Assembly (NCBI GenBank): GCA_900167925.1
Contig: FUZM01000003.1
Span: 62,001-126,000, forward strand
DNA length: 64,000 nucleotides
Reading direction: 5' to 3'
From: Bacteroidales bacterium WCE2008
GTDB taxonomy: Bacteria > Bacteroidota > Bacteroidia > Bacteroidales > UBA932
Shown: in pieces, positions 17,143 to 26,330 of the stretch
How the letters are laid out: each line of letters starts with the position of its first letter
Position numbering within the stretch: the first letter of the stretch is position 1
Made by a program: the position numbers and the translations under genes
Notes under the pieces: generated by a model
The model's input: the letters and a program-made list of their open reading frames with translations, nothing else
The model's database searches: none
Told to the model about the DNA's origin: nothing

Positions 17143-18069
17143 TTATTTCTTTCCCGTCTTTATTGTATCGAAGCCCTTGCCATAGACTCCCGTAGCAGAT
17201 CCGACAGAGAGGAAAGCATCGGGATCTATCAGCTTTATATGTCTGAGAATCACGTTCAAGTCGGCCTTTCTGGTGATTACCATAAGTACATGGCTATCCT
17301 TCTTGGTATACCATCCGGTGGCAGGAAGGACTGTCACTCCCCTATGGAGCTCTCCGGTAATGCAGTCAGCTATCTTGTCATACTTATGAGACAGGATGAA
17401 CAGCTGTACCGACTGGCGGGAACCTGAAATATAAAGGTCGACCACATAGCCGTTGATCGTTACGAGGATAAGGCCATATACGACCGTCGTCACCTTGTCC
17501 GGCCAGCTGACAAGCGACCCGTCAGCAGTATAGGACGGAACTACGATAGAGGACAGGATTATAAACACATCCATCCAGAGTATCATGCGGCCCGGGGAAA
17601 TATTCCTGTATTTATTGACGATGAGTGCGATTATATCCGTACCTCCGGTACTGCCGCCCTGCGTCATGGACATTCCGATTCCGACTCCGGCCATGATTCC
17701 GCCCATTATGACGGACATCAGTTTTCCGTTCTGGAGAGCAAGTGTATCGATTATCTGCAGAGGAATGATATCCGGGAGCACGCTGAGTCCGACAGAGGCC
17801 AGTATTATCGCATAGATTGTCTTTCCGCCGAAACCGGCTCCCAATATCAGGAACGCGATCACGAGCAGTCCTGCATTCACGATGAAGTATGTATAACCCA
17901 TCTTGAATCCTGTGGCATACTGGATAATTGAGCTAAGACCTGAGACTCCGCCGCCCACGAGATTGTTAGGGAGCAGGAAAAGGGACCATCCGCTTACATA
18001 ACACAGGATACCTATCGTGATCAAAAGGTATTCCTTGACTGCTAAAAGAAAACTTTTTTCCGTTGGCAT
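17143..18069 (-). CDS. YitT-family membrane protein (second of a tandem pair)
   Basis: 308 residues. The first 200 form the YitT membrane domain of five to six helices with the glycine-rich GGSTGGTDIIA and LLPNNLVGGGVSG loops. The last 80 form a cytoplasmic DUF2179 domain ending in SVYGKGF-type residues. The function of YitT proteins is not established; some work suggests transport. It is 3 bp after its paralogue and shares the same length and domain order, which points to a local duplication. Last gene before the terminator. Confidence 0.85.
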   Translation of the reverse strand: MPTEKSFLLAVKEYLLITIGILCYVSGWSLFLLPNNLVGGGVSGLSSIIQYATGFKMGYTYFIVNAGLLVIAFLILGAGFGGKTIYAIILASVGLSVLPDIIPLQIIDTLALQNGKLMSVIMGGIMAGVGIGMSMTQGGSTGGTDIIALIVNKYRNISPGRMILWMDVFIILSSIVVPSYTADGSLVSWPDKVTTVVYGLILVTINGYVVDLYISGSRQSVQLFILSHKYDKIADCITGELHRGVTVLPATGWYTKKDSHVLMVITRKADLNVILRHIKLIDPDAFLSVGSATGVYGKGFDTIKTGKK

Positions 18070-18072
18070 TAC

Positions 18073-19005
18073 CTATTGATTTAAAGAGCCTACAGTTTTT
18101 TTCTTCCTTTCTATACCGGTCTTCATCTCGTCGAAGCCCTGGCCATATACGCTGCTGACGGCAGAAACACTGACGAACGCTTTGCTGTCAATCTTCTTGA
18201 TCGCCTTGGTAAGTTCCTGGATCTGCGGCTTGCGCACGAGGATCAGGAGCACCTTGGAATCATTCTTGGTATACCATCCGACGCTGTTCAGAGCAGTCAC
18301 TCCTCTCTTCAGATCGTTCATGATATAATCCGCTATCTTGTCGTAATGTTTCGAGAAGACCATCACCTGCATAGTCGACTTGCTTCCCAGAAGGAAGAAA
18401 TCCAGCATCATCGAGAACGTGATCATCGCGAGGTAGCCGTAAATCATGTCCTGGAAAGTCTTTCCCGGCACGAGCAGCACCGAAGCGATGATGAACAGGT
18501 CAAGGACCATGTACACCTTGCCCGGAGACACAGGATAGAACTTGTTCAGGATAAGGGCGATCACATCAGTTCCGCCGGTGCTTCCGCCACGATTGAAGAT
18601 AATGAAGATGCCGACTGCCTCAACAAGTCCGGCAATCACCGGAATGAGGACCTTCTCTTCAATAAAGAGAGGATGTCCCGGCAGGGCAAGGATAATGTCT
18701 ATTCCCGGCATTATCCTGAAAAGGATCGTGGAAAGCACGATGGCATATATTGTCTTGAAACCGAATCCTTTTCCAAGCACCAGGAAACCCAGGGCGAGGA
18801 GGAAGACATTCAGGACGATATATGAGACCGAAACCGGGATCGCACCCATCGTCGCGAACTGGATGATCGTGGAAAGACCCGCGATGCCGCCGCTGGCAAT
18901 GTTGTTCGGAATCATGAACGATGTCCACGCCATACAGAAGATCACGCATCCCAGAGTAACGAGGGCGTAATCCCAAAGAACATTCAGAATTCTCTTCAGA
19001 TCCAT
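18073..19005 (-). CDS. YitT-family membrane protein (first of a tandem pair)
   Basis: 310 residues, with the same YitT-plus-DUF2179 layout as its downstream neighbour. Shared signatures are the MIPNNIASGGIAGLS loop, GGSTGGTDVIALILNK, and the C-terminal VGWYTKNDSKVLL stretch. The two copies have clearly diverged, so the duplication is old. It starts 2 bp after the leuS stop, so both are co-transcribed with a tRNA synthetase. I see no functional reason for that link. Confidence 0.85.
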   Translation of the reverse strand: MDLKRILNVLWDYALVTLGCVIFCMAWTSFMIPNNIASGGIAGLSTIIQFATMGAIPVSVSYIVLNVFLLALGFLVLGKGFGFKTIYAIVLSTILFRIMPGIDIILALPGHPLFIEEKVLIPVIAGLVEAVGIFIIFNRGGSTGGTDVIALILNKFYPVSPGKVYMVLDLFIIASVLLVPGKTFQDMIYGYLAMITFSMMLDFFLLGSKSTMQVMVFSKHYDKIADYIMNDLKRGVTALNSVGWYTKNDSKVLLILVRKPQIQELTKAIKKIDSKAFVSVSAVSSVYGQGFDEMKTGIERKKKTVGSLNQ

Positions 19006-19007
19006 TT

Positions 19008-21773
19008 TTACTTGACAACTATGTTGACAATCTTTCCAGGTACGACAATCACCTTGACAATACTCTGTTCGCCCACATACTTGGCCGTCTGTTCGAGTCC
19101 CCTGACGTGGGCCTCCACTCCGGCTTTGTCCATATCCTTAGGAAGATCGACCGTAAACCTTGTCTTGCCGTTGAATGAAACGGCATATGTGACGCTGCTT
19201 TCAACTGTATATGACTCCACATATTCAGGGAAGGCGGCATAAGCCACGCTTCCTTCATGACCGAGAGCGCTCCATAGCTCCTCAGCAATATGAGGGGCGA
19301 AAGGAGAGAGCATGATGACCATAGGCTCGAGGACTTCCCTCTTGGAGACTTTCCTGTCGGTGAGGTCGTTGACGGCAATCATGAATGCGCTGATCGTAGT
19401 ATTGAACGAGAACGATTCGATATCGGTCTGCACCTTGCCGATAAGTTTGTGGAGAGTCTTGAGGTCCTCAGAAGAAGCCTTCTCGTCGGTAACTATGAAC
19501 TTGTCTCCGTTGAAGAAGAGCCTCCAGAACTTGCGGAGGAAGCGGTTGACTCCGTCGATGCCTTTGGTATCCCATGGCTTGCTCTGCTCGAGAGGGCCGA
19601 GGAACATCTCGTAGAGACGGAGGGTGTCTGCTCCATAAGAGTCGCAGATATCGTCAGGATTGACGACGTTGAACATGGACTTGCTCATCTTCTCGACAGC
19701 CCAGCCGCAGATATATTCGCCATTCTCCAGCACGAACTCCGCATCCTTGAACTCAGGTCTCCAGACCTTGAAAGCTTCGAGGTCGAGACGGTCGTTGCGG
19801 ACGATATTGATGTCCACGTGGATTTCCTGGGTCTCATACTGGTCCTTTAGTCCGACAGAAACGAACTTGTTGGTGCCCACGATACGGTAGACGAAGTTCG
19901 AGCGGCCCTGGATCATACCCTGGTTGATAAGCTTCCTGAACGGCTCGTCCTCGCATACATAGCCGAGGTCAAAGAGGAACTTGTTCCAGAAACGGGAGTA
20001 GATAAGGTGGCCCGTAGCATGCTCTGTACCACCGATATAGAGGTCCACGTTTCTCCAGTAATCGTCGGCCTTGTGGCTTACGAGCTCCGAAGAGTTGTGC
20101 GGATCCATGTACCTGAGATAATATGCGCTCGATCCGGCGAAGCCAGGCATTGTGCTGGTCTCGAGAGGCCAGCCCTCGTATGTCCAGTTCTCAGCCCTTG
20201 CGAGAGGCGGTTCTCCGGACTCGGTAGGCTTGTATTCGCTGATCTCAGGAAGAGTCAGCGGGAGCTTGTCCTCAGGAAGCGGAGTCGGGATGCCGTCCTT
20301 GTAGTATATCGGGAAAGGCTCGCCCCAATACCTCTGGCGGGAGAAGATAGCGTCACGGAGCCGGTAGTTGACCTTGCGGTGGCCGATTCCATGGGCCTCG
20401 ACATAATCCATCGCTGCAGGGATCGCCTCCTTGACGTCCATTCCGTTAAGGAAACCGGAGTTGCACATCTTGCCTTCCTTGGCGTCGAAGCTTTCTTCGC
20501 TGACGTCGCAGCCTTCGATGATAGGAATGATAGGCAGGTTGAACTTCTTGGCGAATGCATAGTCCCTGCTGTCATGTGCAGGAACTGCCATGATGGCTCC
20601 GGTACCATAGCCGGCAAGCACATATTCTGAGATCCATACCGGAACTTTCTCTCCGGTAAGAGGGTTGATTCCGTATGAGCCGGAGAATACTCCGGTGACA
20701 GTCTTGGTCTCGGATATTCTCTCTCTTTCGGTCTTTTTCTTTACATAAGCGAGATACTCCTCGACCTCGGCCTTGCGGTCGGCAGTCGTGAGCGCCGGAG
20801 TTAGGTCGCTCTCAGGAGCAAGGACCATGAAGGTTACTCCGAAGATGGTATCCACGCGGGTCGTGAAGATGGTGACGTCAGTTTCCTTGCCGTCGGTGTC
20901 GACCTTGAATACGACTTCGGTACCATATGAACGTCCGATCCAGTTGCGCTGCATTTCCTTGAGGGAATCGGTCCAGTCGAGATTGTCGAGACCGTCAAGC
21001 AGCCTCTCGGCATAGGCCGAAACACGGAGCTGCCACTGGGTCATCTTCTTCTGCTCTACAGGGAAGCCGCCGCGGACGGAAAGGCCATCCTTGACCTCGT
21101 CATTGGCAAGCACTGTTCCGAGCTGAGGGCACCAGTTGACCGATGTCTCTCCCTGATATGCGATCCTGTAGTTCATGAGGACCTTGCTCTTCTCGAGCTC
21201 TGAATAGGAGTTCCACTGCTCTGCAGTAAACTCGAGCTTCTCTCCGCATGCTACGTCGAGGCCGGCGGTGCCGTTTTTCTCGAAGGCTGCGATTAGTTCC
21301 TCTATAGGACGGGCCTTGCGGCAGGAATTGCAGTAATAGCTTCCGAACATCTTGAGGAAGGCCCACTGGGTCCACTTGTAATACTCCGGATCACAGGTTC
21401 TGAATTCACGGTCCCAGTCGTATGAAAAACCGATCTTGTCCATCTGCTGACGGTAGCGGGCGATATTCTTGTCCGTAGTCACCTCCGGGTGCTGTCCTGT
21501 CTGGATGGCATACTGCTCTGCAGGAAGTCCGAAAGCGTCATATCCCATAGGATGAAGGACATTGAAGCCTTTCAGTCTCTTGTAACGAGAGAAAATATCG
21601 CTTGCTATATATCCAAGGGGATGACCGACGTGAAGACCTGCTCCCGAAGGATAAGGGAACATGTCAAGAACGTAATATTTCGGTTTCGTAGAGTTCTCCT
21701 CTGCCTTGAATGTGTGTTTGTCAGCCCAATACTGCTGCCACTTCTTTTCTATACCTCTGAAATCGTAATCCAT
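19008..21773 (-). CDS. leuS: Leucyl-tRNA synthetase
   Basis: 921 residues, the expected length. The class I motifs HVGH (48-51) and KMSKS (in [10 protein letters not shown]) are intact. A CP1 editing domain with TTRVDTIFG and the conserved [12 protein letters not shown] lies between them. The C-terminal anticodon-binding helices and the small terminal domain are present. It charges tRNA-Leu in the cytoplasm. It lies 10 bp after the M28-TonB gene and 2 bp before the first yitT gene. Confidence 0.98.
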   Translation of the reverse strand: MDYDFRGIEKKWQQYWADKHTFKAEENSTKPKYYVLDMFPYPSGAGLHVGHPLGYIASDIFSRYKRLKGFNVLHPMGYDAFGLPAEQYAIQTGQHPEVTTDKNIARYRQQMDKIGFSYDWDREFRTCDPEYYKWTQWAFLKMFGSYYCNSCRKARPIEELIAAFEKNGTAGLDVACGEKLEFTAEQWNSYSELEKSKVLMNYRIAYQGETSVNWCPQLGTVLANDEVKDGLSVRGGFPVEQKKMTQWQLRVSAYAERLLDGLDNLDWTDSLKEMQRNWIGRSYGTEVVFKVDTDGKETDVTIFTTRVDTIFGVTFMVLAPESDLTPALTTADRKAEVEEYLAYVKKKTERERISETKTVTGVFSGSYGINPLTGEKVPVWISEYVLAGYGTGAIMAVPAHDSRDYAFAKKFNLPIIPIIEGCDVSEESFDAKEGKMCNSGFLNGMDVKEAIPAAMDYVEAHGIGHRKVNYRLRDAIFSRQRYWGEPFPIYYKDGIPTPLPEDKLPLTLPEISEYKPTESGEPPLARAENWTYEGWPLETSTMPGFAGSSAYYLRYMDPHNSSELVSHKADDYWRNVDLYIGGTEHATGHLIYSRFWNKFLFDLGYVCEDEPFRKLINQGMIQGRSNFVYRIVGTNKFVSVGLKDQYETQEIHVDINIVRNDRLDLEAFKVWRPEFKDAEFVLENGEYICGWAVEKMSKSMFNVVNPDDICDSYGADTLRLYEMFLGPLEQSKPWDTKGIDGVNRFLRKFWRLFFNGDKFIVTDEKASSEDLKTLHKLIGKVQTDIESFSFNTTISAFMIAVNDLTDRKVSKREVLEPMVIMLSPFAPHIAEELWSALGHEGSVAYAAFPEYVESYTVESSVTYAVSFNGKTRFTVDLPKDMDKAGVEAHVRGLEQTAKYVGEQSIVKVIVVPGKIVNIVVK

Positions 21774-21783
21774 TATATTTAGT

Positions 21784-23115
21784 TTATTTTTTTATTCCGA
21801 TACTTACTTTGGATTTCTTCTCCAGCCTGAACTCTACCGGAATCGAAATCCTGGACTTGACTACCTTGCCCTTAATCTTGGCAGGCTTCCAGTCCGGAGA
21901 CGCCTTGACCACTTTTTCCGCCTCTTCGTCAAGAAGGAGATGCACTCCATTGGTCACTTCCACGTCAGTGACCTTGCCTTTCTTGTCGATAGTGAATTCC
22001 ACGGTAACCCTTCCTTCGATTCCTTCCCTGACAGCTTCTTCCGGATACTTCAGATAGCTGTAGACCCACTTCTGGATAAAGAATCTCGGATCTGAATGCC
22101 CGAGGAAGGTCGGCGGCTGGTCACAATCATAATATGGATAGACATTATCGTCTTTCTTTTCTATCTTGCCCGGTCTGAATGCCGGAGCTTTGTCGACATT
22201 CGCCAAAGTCCTGGAGAAGGCATAGATATACTCCAGTTCCTGTTCCATGCCGTCATAGTCGAGTATCGAAGGGACGTCCCTTTCCGTGTTATGCTCCGGA
22301 TAATATCCAGTTGAAAACAAAACGGAAGGAATCTCGCTGGCGTAGAACGCCCTATGGTCCGAAGGATAAGACTCGACCGCGGTTATCTCCGGAACGACCG
22401 GAAGCAGCTGCGACGTCATGGACCTGAGGATATTGTTCATATCCTCGTTGGAGCATGTATAAGCCTGGAAAGAATCGGTACCGGTCCCGAGCATGTCGAG
22501 GTCGATCATGGCATCGATCTTACCCGAATCGGAGAACGAGCGGTTGAGGAAATACCATGCGCCCGCATAGGCCTCCTGCGAAGATCCGAACGCAACGAAC
22601 AGGATCGAGCGCCGGAACACTACGGAATTGGTATTGACCATCCTGGCGAGTTCAATCAACGTCGCAAGGCCGGAAGCATTGCCATTGGCGCCTGCATAGG
22701 TCTTGATGACATTCTCCCCGTCGACGGTCATGACGTTTTCACCGAGATTGTCCAGACGGGCCCCGATGACGATATAATGGTCGCGAAGGCTATGGTCGTA
22801 GCCCTGGACGAAGCCGATTACGTTGCGGGACTTCAGAGTATCGCCATTCTCCTGACGGAGACCGAACACGTCGCCTTCCCTCGGATTCAGAAGATCGACT
22901 CCATACTCTTTAAGCTTGTCATAGACATATGCTGCCGCACGGGCCTCCCCTTCGCTGCCGGCTTTTCTGCCGTCCATCGAAGAAAGGATACTTACATGAT
23001 CCCGCAAAGTGGCAGGGACTTCGCGCTCCTCTATAGCCAGGGAACCGCTTTTATACTGGGCAAACGAAACTGCCGCAAAAAACAGGCAGATGGCTGAAAC
23101 AAGGAATCTTCTCAT
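21784..23115 (-). CDS. Degenerate M28 peptidase fused to a TonB C-terminal domain
   Basis: 443 residues. Residues 1-20 form a signal peptide. Residues 40-305 have the M28 fold pattern, and 345-432 match the TonB/TolA C-terminal domain ([24 protein letters not shown], then [11 protein letters not shown]). Active M28 enzymes read AHYDH, GADDNASG and AEE at the metal site. Here these are ARLDN (119-123), GANGNASG (142-149) and SSQ (178-180). Asp207 and His275 survive. Most zinc ligands and the catalytic glutamate are thus lost, so peptidase activity is unlikely. It may be a periplasmic binding protein or scaffold. It follows the SPOR lipoprotein by 3 bp. Confidence 0.82.
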   Translation of the reverse strand: MRRFLVSAICLFFAAVSFAQYKSGSLAIEEREVPATLRDHVSILSSMDGRKAGSEGEARAAAYVYDKLKEYGVDLLNPREGDVFGLRQENGDTLKSRNVIGFVQGYDHSLRDHYIVIGARLDNLGENVMTVDGENVIKTYAGANGNASGLATLIELARMVNTNSVVFRRSILFVAFGSSQEAYAGAWYFLNRSFSDSGKIDAMIDLDMLGTGTDSFQAYTCSNEDMNNILRSMTSQLLPVVPEITAVESYPSDHRAFYASEIPSVLFSTGYYPEHNTERDVPSILDYDGMEQELEYIYAFSRTLANVDKAPAFRPGKIEKKDDNVYPYYDCDQPPTFLGHSDPRFFIQKWVYSYLKYPEEAVREGIEGRVTVEFTIDKKGKVTDVEVTNGVHLLLDEEAEKVVKASPDWKPAKIKGKVVKSRISIPVEFRLEKKSKVSIGIKK

Positions 23116-23118
23116 AGG

Positions 23119-23634
23119 CTATTCATTGACAAGAATCCATGCATCCGCCGGGCAGAAGGCCTCTTTTTTTATCTCCACAAGGGAATTGAGGGCGGAATTG
23201 AGATTATTTCCGGGAGCTATACCGACAGCGTTGTAACCGTTCCTGAAACTGATCAGAGTTCCGGAATATCCGGCAGCGTTGACCGTATTCAGCAGTTTCT
23301 CGGCATTGGCACGGTATGTAAATGCGCCCACGACGATATAATATCTGTAATCCAGTTTAGTCGTAAAAAGGCCTCCCATTGCGGAAGGATTGAGAATCGT
23401 ACCATGCATCTGCCTGAGCGAATCAAGCAGGGCGAGCGAGTCGGCAAGAGCCTTTTCAACTCTCTTGAGAGAGTCGATCCTGGCCTGATGCTCCGCTTCT
23501 TTTGCCTGTACGATTTCGGTACGGAGAGCCTCGATTTCGGCAGATGTCGGTCTGCCCGCAAGTTTACGCAGTCCGTCGCATCCTGTCAGCATAAGAACCG
23601 ACAGAAGCATAATCATATAAAATGCACGTTTCAT
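23119..23634 (-). CDS. SPOR-domain lipoprotein
   Basis: 171 residues. The start at 23634 gives a lipoprotein signal (MKRAFYMIMLLSVLMLTGC). A coiled-coil segment (about 35-75) precedes a C-terminal SPOR-like domain, recognised by YYIVVGAFTYRANAEKLLNTVNAAGY. SPOR domains bind denuded peptidoglycan at division sites. It would sit on an inner face of the envelope. It is the first gene of the operon that continues through leuS. Confidence 0.85.
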   Translation of the reverse strand: MKRAFYMIMLLSVLMLTGCDGLRKLAGRPTSAEIEALRTEIVQAKEAEHQARIDSLKRVEKALADSLALLDSLRQMHGTILNPSAMGGLFTTKLDYRYYIVVGAFTYRANAEKLLNTVNAAGYSGTLISFRNGYNAVGIAPGNNLNSALNSLVEIKKEAFCPADAWILVNE

Positions 23635-23658
23635 ATCACGCAATTTATCTAATAAATG

Positions 23659-23666
23659 CAAAATTA
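23659..23666 (-). promoter_or_regulatory. -7 element (TAATTTTG) for the SPOR-M28-leuS-yitT operon
   Basis: Exact TAnnTTTG match 25 bp before the SPOR start. It is divergent from the capA promoter. Confidence 0.55.
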
Positions 23667-23679
23667 GTCAAAAAACCGT

Positions 23680-23687
23680 TACATTTG
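23680..23687 (+). promoter_or_regulatory. -7 element (TACATTTG) for capA-phoH
   Basis: Exact TAnnTTTG match 28 bp before the capA ATG. Confidence 0.55.
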
Positions 23688-23715
23688 TAACAAGATAGTC
23701 CAAAAATCTCTATCA

Positions 23716-24840
23716 ATGCAAATAAAATGGAAACTTTCAGTTTCCGTCGCTGCAATTCTGACGGTATTATCCTTTTCCTGCCCGCCCGCTGACGGACAGC
23801 GGCTGGAGAATATCTGGATGGACCGTCTGGTCAACGTCACCCCTCTTGAACGCCAGCAAGACACCATAAGCCTTTTCTTCATCGGCGATGTCATGATGCA
23901 TGCCCGCCAGCTGGAATATGACTTCAGGACCTTCCTGGAGCCGCTCAGAAGCAGGATTTCAGGAGCTGACCTGGCTGTCGCCAACATGGAATTCACCCTC
24001 GCAGGCGAGCCATACTCCGGTTATCCTGCCTTCTCTGCCCCGGACGGTTACGCAGCGTATCTCGCCGGCCTCGGAACCGACGTCTTCCTGACCGCCAACA
24101 ACCATATCCTCGACAAAGGACGCGACGGTCTCGAAAGGACGATCGAAGTCTACAGGGCCATGGACGGCATCCTTATGACCGGCACTTCCGAAGATCCGGA
24201 GCATGATGAGGCGTCCTACCCTCTGATGGTCTCCGTCAAAGGGACCAGGATCGCGCTGATCAACTTCACCTACGGGACCAATGTCCCTCCGGAACAAGAC
24301 TGGCCTAAGGTCAACTACGCTGACACGAGCGACATCCGGAAGGCCTTCGACCGTGCCAAGGCCGCCGGGGCGGAGTTCATCATTGCGCTGCCGCACTGGG
24401 GCACCGAATATGCTCTGGCCCATAGCTTCGCGCAGGAGCGTCTGGCCCGCTGGCTTGCCGACAGCGGCGCCGACATGATAATAGGGGCGCATCCCCATGT
24501 CGTCCAGGACACTACGACAATCGGAAGTACTCCGGTCGTCTATTCGATGGGCAACGCTGTCTCGAACATGAGCGCAGTCAATACTCGTCTGGAGCTCGCC
24601 GTCACCGTCCGGATCGTACGTAATGGAAAAGATCATGCCATAATGCCCGGACCGGAGCTGGAATTTCTCTGGTGCACTCTGCCGGGGACCCTGACGGCTT
24701 CATACACGACCATTCCGGTGCGGGACTATATCGGAAAGAGGGATCTCTGGATAGATCCTTCAGATTATGACAATATGATAGCGACTCTGCGAAGAGTCAT
24801 GAAGGCGACAGGAATTAAAGACACATACAATATCTTATGA
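23716..24840 (+). CDS. CapA-family metallophosphatase-fold protein
   Basis: 374 residues with an N-terminal hydrophobic signal or anchor segment. The fold is calcineurin-like in CapA style: FFIGDVMMH, ANMEFTL, TANNHILDKG, LPHWGTEY and IGAHPHVVQ in order. These are the metal-site blocks of the PgsA/CapA family. The family is known from poly-gamma-glutamate synthesis, but most members have no proven role. No other capsule genes are adjacent. Its stop overlaps the phoH start (ATGA), so the two are translationally coupled. Confidence 0.82.
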   Translation: MQIKWKLSVSVAAILTVLSFSCPPADGQRLENIWMDRLVNVTPLERQQDTISLFFIGDVMMHARQLEYDFRTFLEPLRSRISGADLAVANMEFTLAGEPYSGYPAFSAPDGYAAYLAGLGTDVFLTANNHILDKGRDGLERTIEVYRAMDGILMTGTSEDPEHDEASYPLMVSVKGTRIALINFTYGTNVPPEQDWPKVNYADTSDIRKAFDRAKAAGAEFIIALPHWGTEYALAHSFAQERLARWLADSGADMIIGAHPHVVQDTTTIGSTPVVYSMGNAVSNMSAVNTRLELAVTVRIVRNGKDHAIMPGPELEFLWCTLPGTLTASYTTIPVRDYIGKRDLWIDPSDYDNMIATLRRVMKATGIKDTYNIL

Positions 24841-25772
24841 AGAAAAAGATCATCTTAGATGCTATCGATCCCCTTGAGCTGTTCGGCCCGGGGAACAAGA
24901 TTCTTGAAGAATTCTGCAGTTATTTTCCGGGACTGAAAGTCGTTGCGCGAGGTAACGAGCTGACGCTTGACGGCAAGAGTTCCCAGATAGAAGAGTTCAA
25001 TATTCGTTTCGGAGAACTTATCGAAAGGAGGCACCGCAAGATGAATCTTACGATCTATGACGTCGAGGATATCTTCGACGGGGAGAACTCTCCGGAGAAA
25101 TTCAAACTCAGCGGAGACGCGATCATCGTCCACGGAACTGACGGAAAGCCGATCAGAGCCCGCAACAAGACCCAGCAGGACATGGTCAAGGCTTATTTCG
25201 ACAGCGACCTGATATTCGCCGTCGGCCCTGCCGGCACCGGAAAGACATACGTCGCCATCGCCCTGGCCGTCAGAGCCCTCAAGAACCGCGAAATCAAAAG
25301 GATCATACTTACCCGCCCGGCGGTCGAAGCCGGCGAACGTCTCGGTTTCCTCCCGGGAGACCTTAAGGACAAACTCGACCCGTATCTCCAGCCTCTCTAC
25401 GATGCTCTCGGGGACATGATTCCGTCAAAGAAACTTCAGGAGTTCATGAGCGACGGTACAATTCAGATTGCCCCTCTCGCCTACATGCGAGGCCGTACCC
25501 TCGACCGTGCCTGCGTCATCCTCGACGAGGCCCAGAACACCAACATCGGCCAGCTCAAGATGTTCCTGACCCGTATGGGACCTAATGCTAAATTCATCGT
25601 CACCGGCGACGCCAGCCAGGTCGACCTTCCAAACAAGGAAGACTCGGGCCTGCTCAAAGGCATACGTCTTCTCAAGGACATCAAAGGCATAACCTCCATC
25701 TTCTTCACCAACGAAGACATCGTCCGCCACCCTCTCGTCGGCAAAATCGTCAAGGCCTTCGACAAGAAATAA
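24837..25772 (+). CDS. PhoH-family ATPase
   Basis: 311 residues. The Walker A motif GPAGTGKT (130-137) and Walker B VILDEAQN are intact, as is the conserved VTGDASQVDLP. An N-terminal 100-residue segment resembles the KH-like part of PhoH proteins. These are cytoplasmic ATPases linked to RNA metabolism; the precise role is unsettled. It starts inside the capA stop. The unusual 558-bp gap follows it. Confidence 0.93.
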   Translation: MKKKIILDAIDPLELFGPGNKILEEFCSYFPGLKVVARGNELTLDGKSSQIEEFNIRFGELIERRHRKMNLTIYDVEDIFDGENSPEKFKLSGDAIIVHGTDGKPIRARNKTQQDMVKAYFDSDLIFAVGPAGTGKTYVAIALAVRALKNREIKRIILTRPAVEAGERLGFLPGDLKDKLDPYLQPLYDALGDMIPSKKLQEFMSDGTIQIAPLAYMRGRTLDRACVILDEAQNTNIGQLKMFLTRMGPNAKFIVTGDASQVDLPNKEDSGLLKGIRLLKDIKGITSIFFTNEDIVRHPLVGKIVKAFDKK

Positions 25773-26092
25773 CCCTCCGCCGTCCCGCTGAACAGGCCAA
25801 CTGAACAGGCCCGCGTGGGACTCTCACTCCAGAGCGTCCTACGGGTTGCGCGGCTCAGTCAAGTTTCGGAAAAGCTGCTTAGTCGCTGTCGCTGCCTAAA
25901 CGGCTAACTCAGTCCTTTTACGACGCCATCGTCGCTTCGCTCGATGTCGTCGTAACGTCCTTCAGACACACGCCGTTCTTCACGGCAGCGACGGGCGCTC
26001 CTGCGCTCTCCGCTTTTCCTCAATTCCTTCGCCTGCGCAGTCCGCAGTCCGCTCCGGCGCGCAGGTCGCTTTCTAATGTGATCCATCCTCCT
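25773..26092. other. Long non-coding stretch with small repeats and hairpins
   Basis: No credible gene is seen. The plus strand is rich in C and T. CTGAACAGGCC occurs twice 13 nt apart (25788 and 25801). An imperfect 12-bp inverted repeat with one mismatch occurs at 25920-25953 (ACGACGCCATCG and CGATGTCGTCGT). Short open frames on the minus strand are Arg/Ser/Glu-rich and look like by-products of composition. Together with the inverted repeat at 26093-26262 and the TPR terminator, it fills the only gap over 300 bp in the window. Confidence 0.6.
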
Positions 26093-26262
26093 GCTGGTCT
26101 GCCGGACAGGTCCGCGGGGGCTTGTCCACCCGCGGACAAGTATAGCGGGACGGGGCCCGCAAGATGCAAGTTATCGCAAAGCGATGACGCAGCAGATTGT
26201 GGGAGGGTCCGGAGTGAGCGACAGCGAACGGAGTCCCCCGCGGGCCTGTCCGGCTGACCAGC
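26093..26262. repeat. 170-bp long inverted repeat with internal hairpins
   Basis: Arms 26093-26120 and 26235-26262 are complementary over 28 bp with two mismatches. Between them lie further stems: CTTGTCC/GGACAAG, GCGGG/CCCGC and ATCGC/GCGAT. It lies between the convergent phoH and TPR genes, so it could be a bidirectional terminator or a palindromic repeat element. Its core is not the same as that of the two elements at 43.6 kb and 62.1 kb. Confidence 0.6.
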
Positions 26263-26278
26263 AAAGAAGGAGGGGAAC

Positions 26279-26309
26279 AAAAAAACCGGCCGGGAGGGAT
26301 CCCGACCGG
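26279..26309 (-). terminator. Rho-independent terminator of gyrA-TPR operon
   Basis: The minus-strand stem CCGGTCGGGA/TCCCGGCCGG (10 bp, one wobble) has a 4-nt loop and is followed by seven T. It lies 22 nt past the TPR stop. Confidence 0.8.
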
Positions 26310-26330
26310 CGTAAAATATAGGAGAACAGT

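Noticed and set aside
25904..26086. 60-codon Arg-rich open frame on the minus strand
   Set aside because: It has low complexity, no promoter or leader, and lies in a strand-biased stretch. It is more likely a product of composition.
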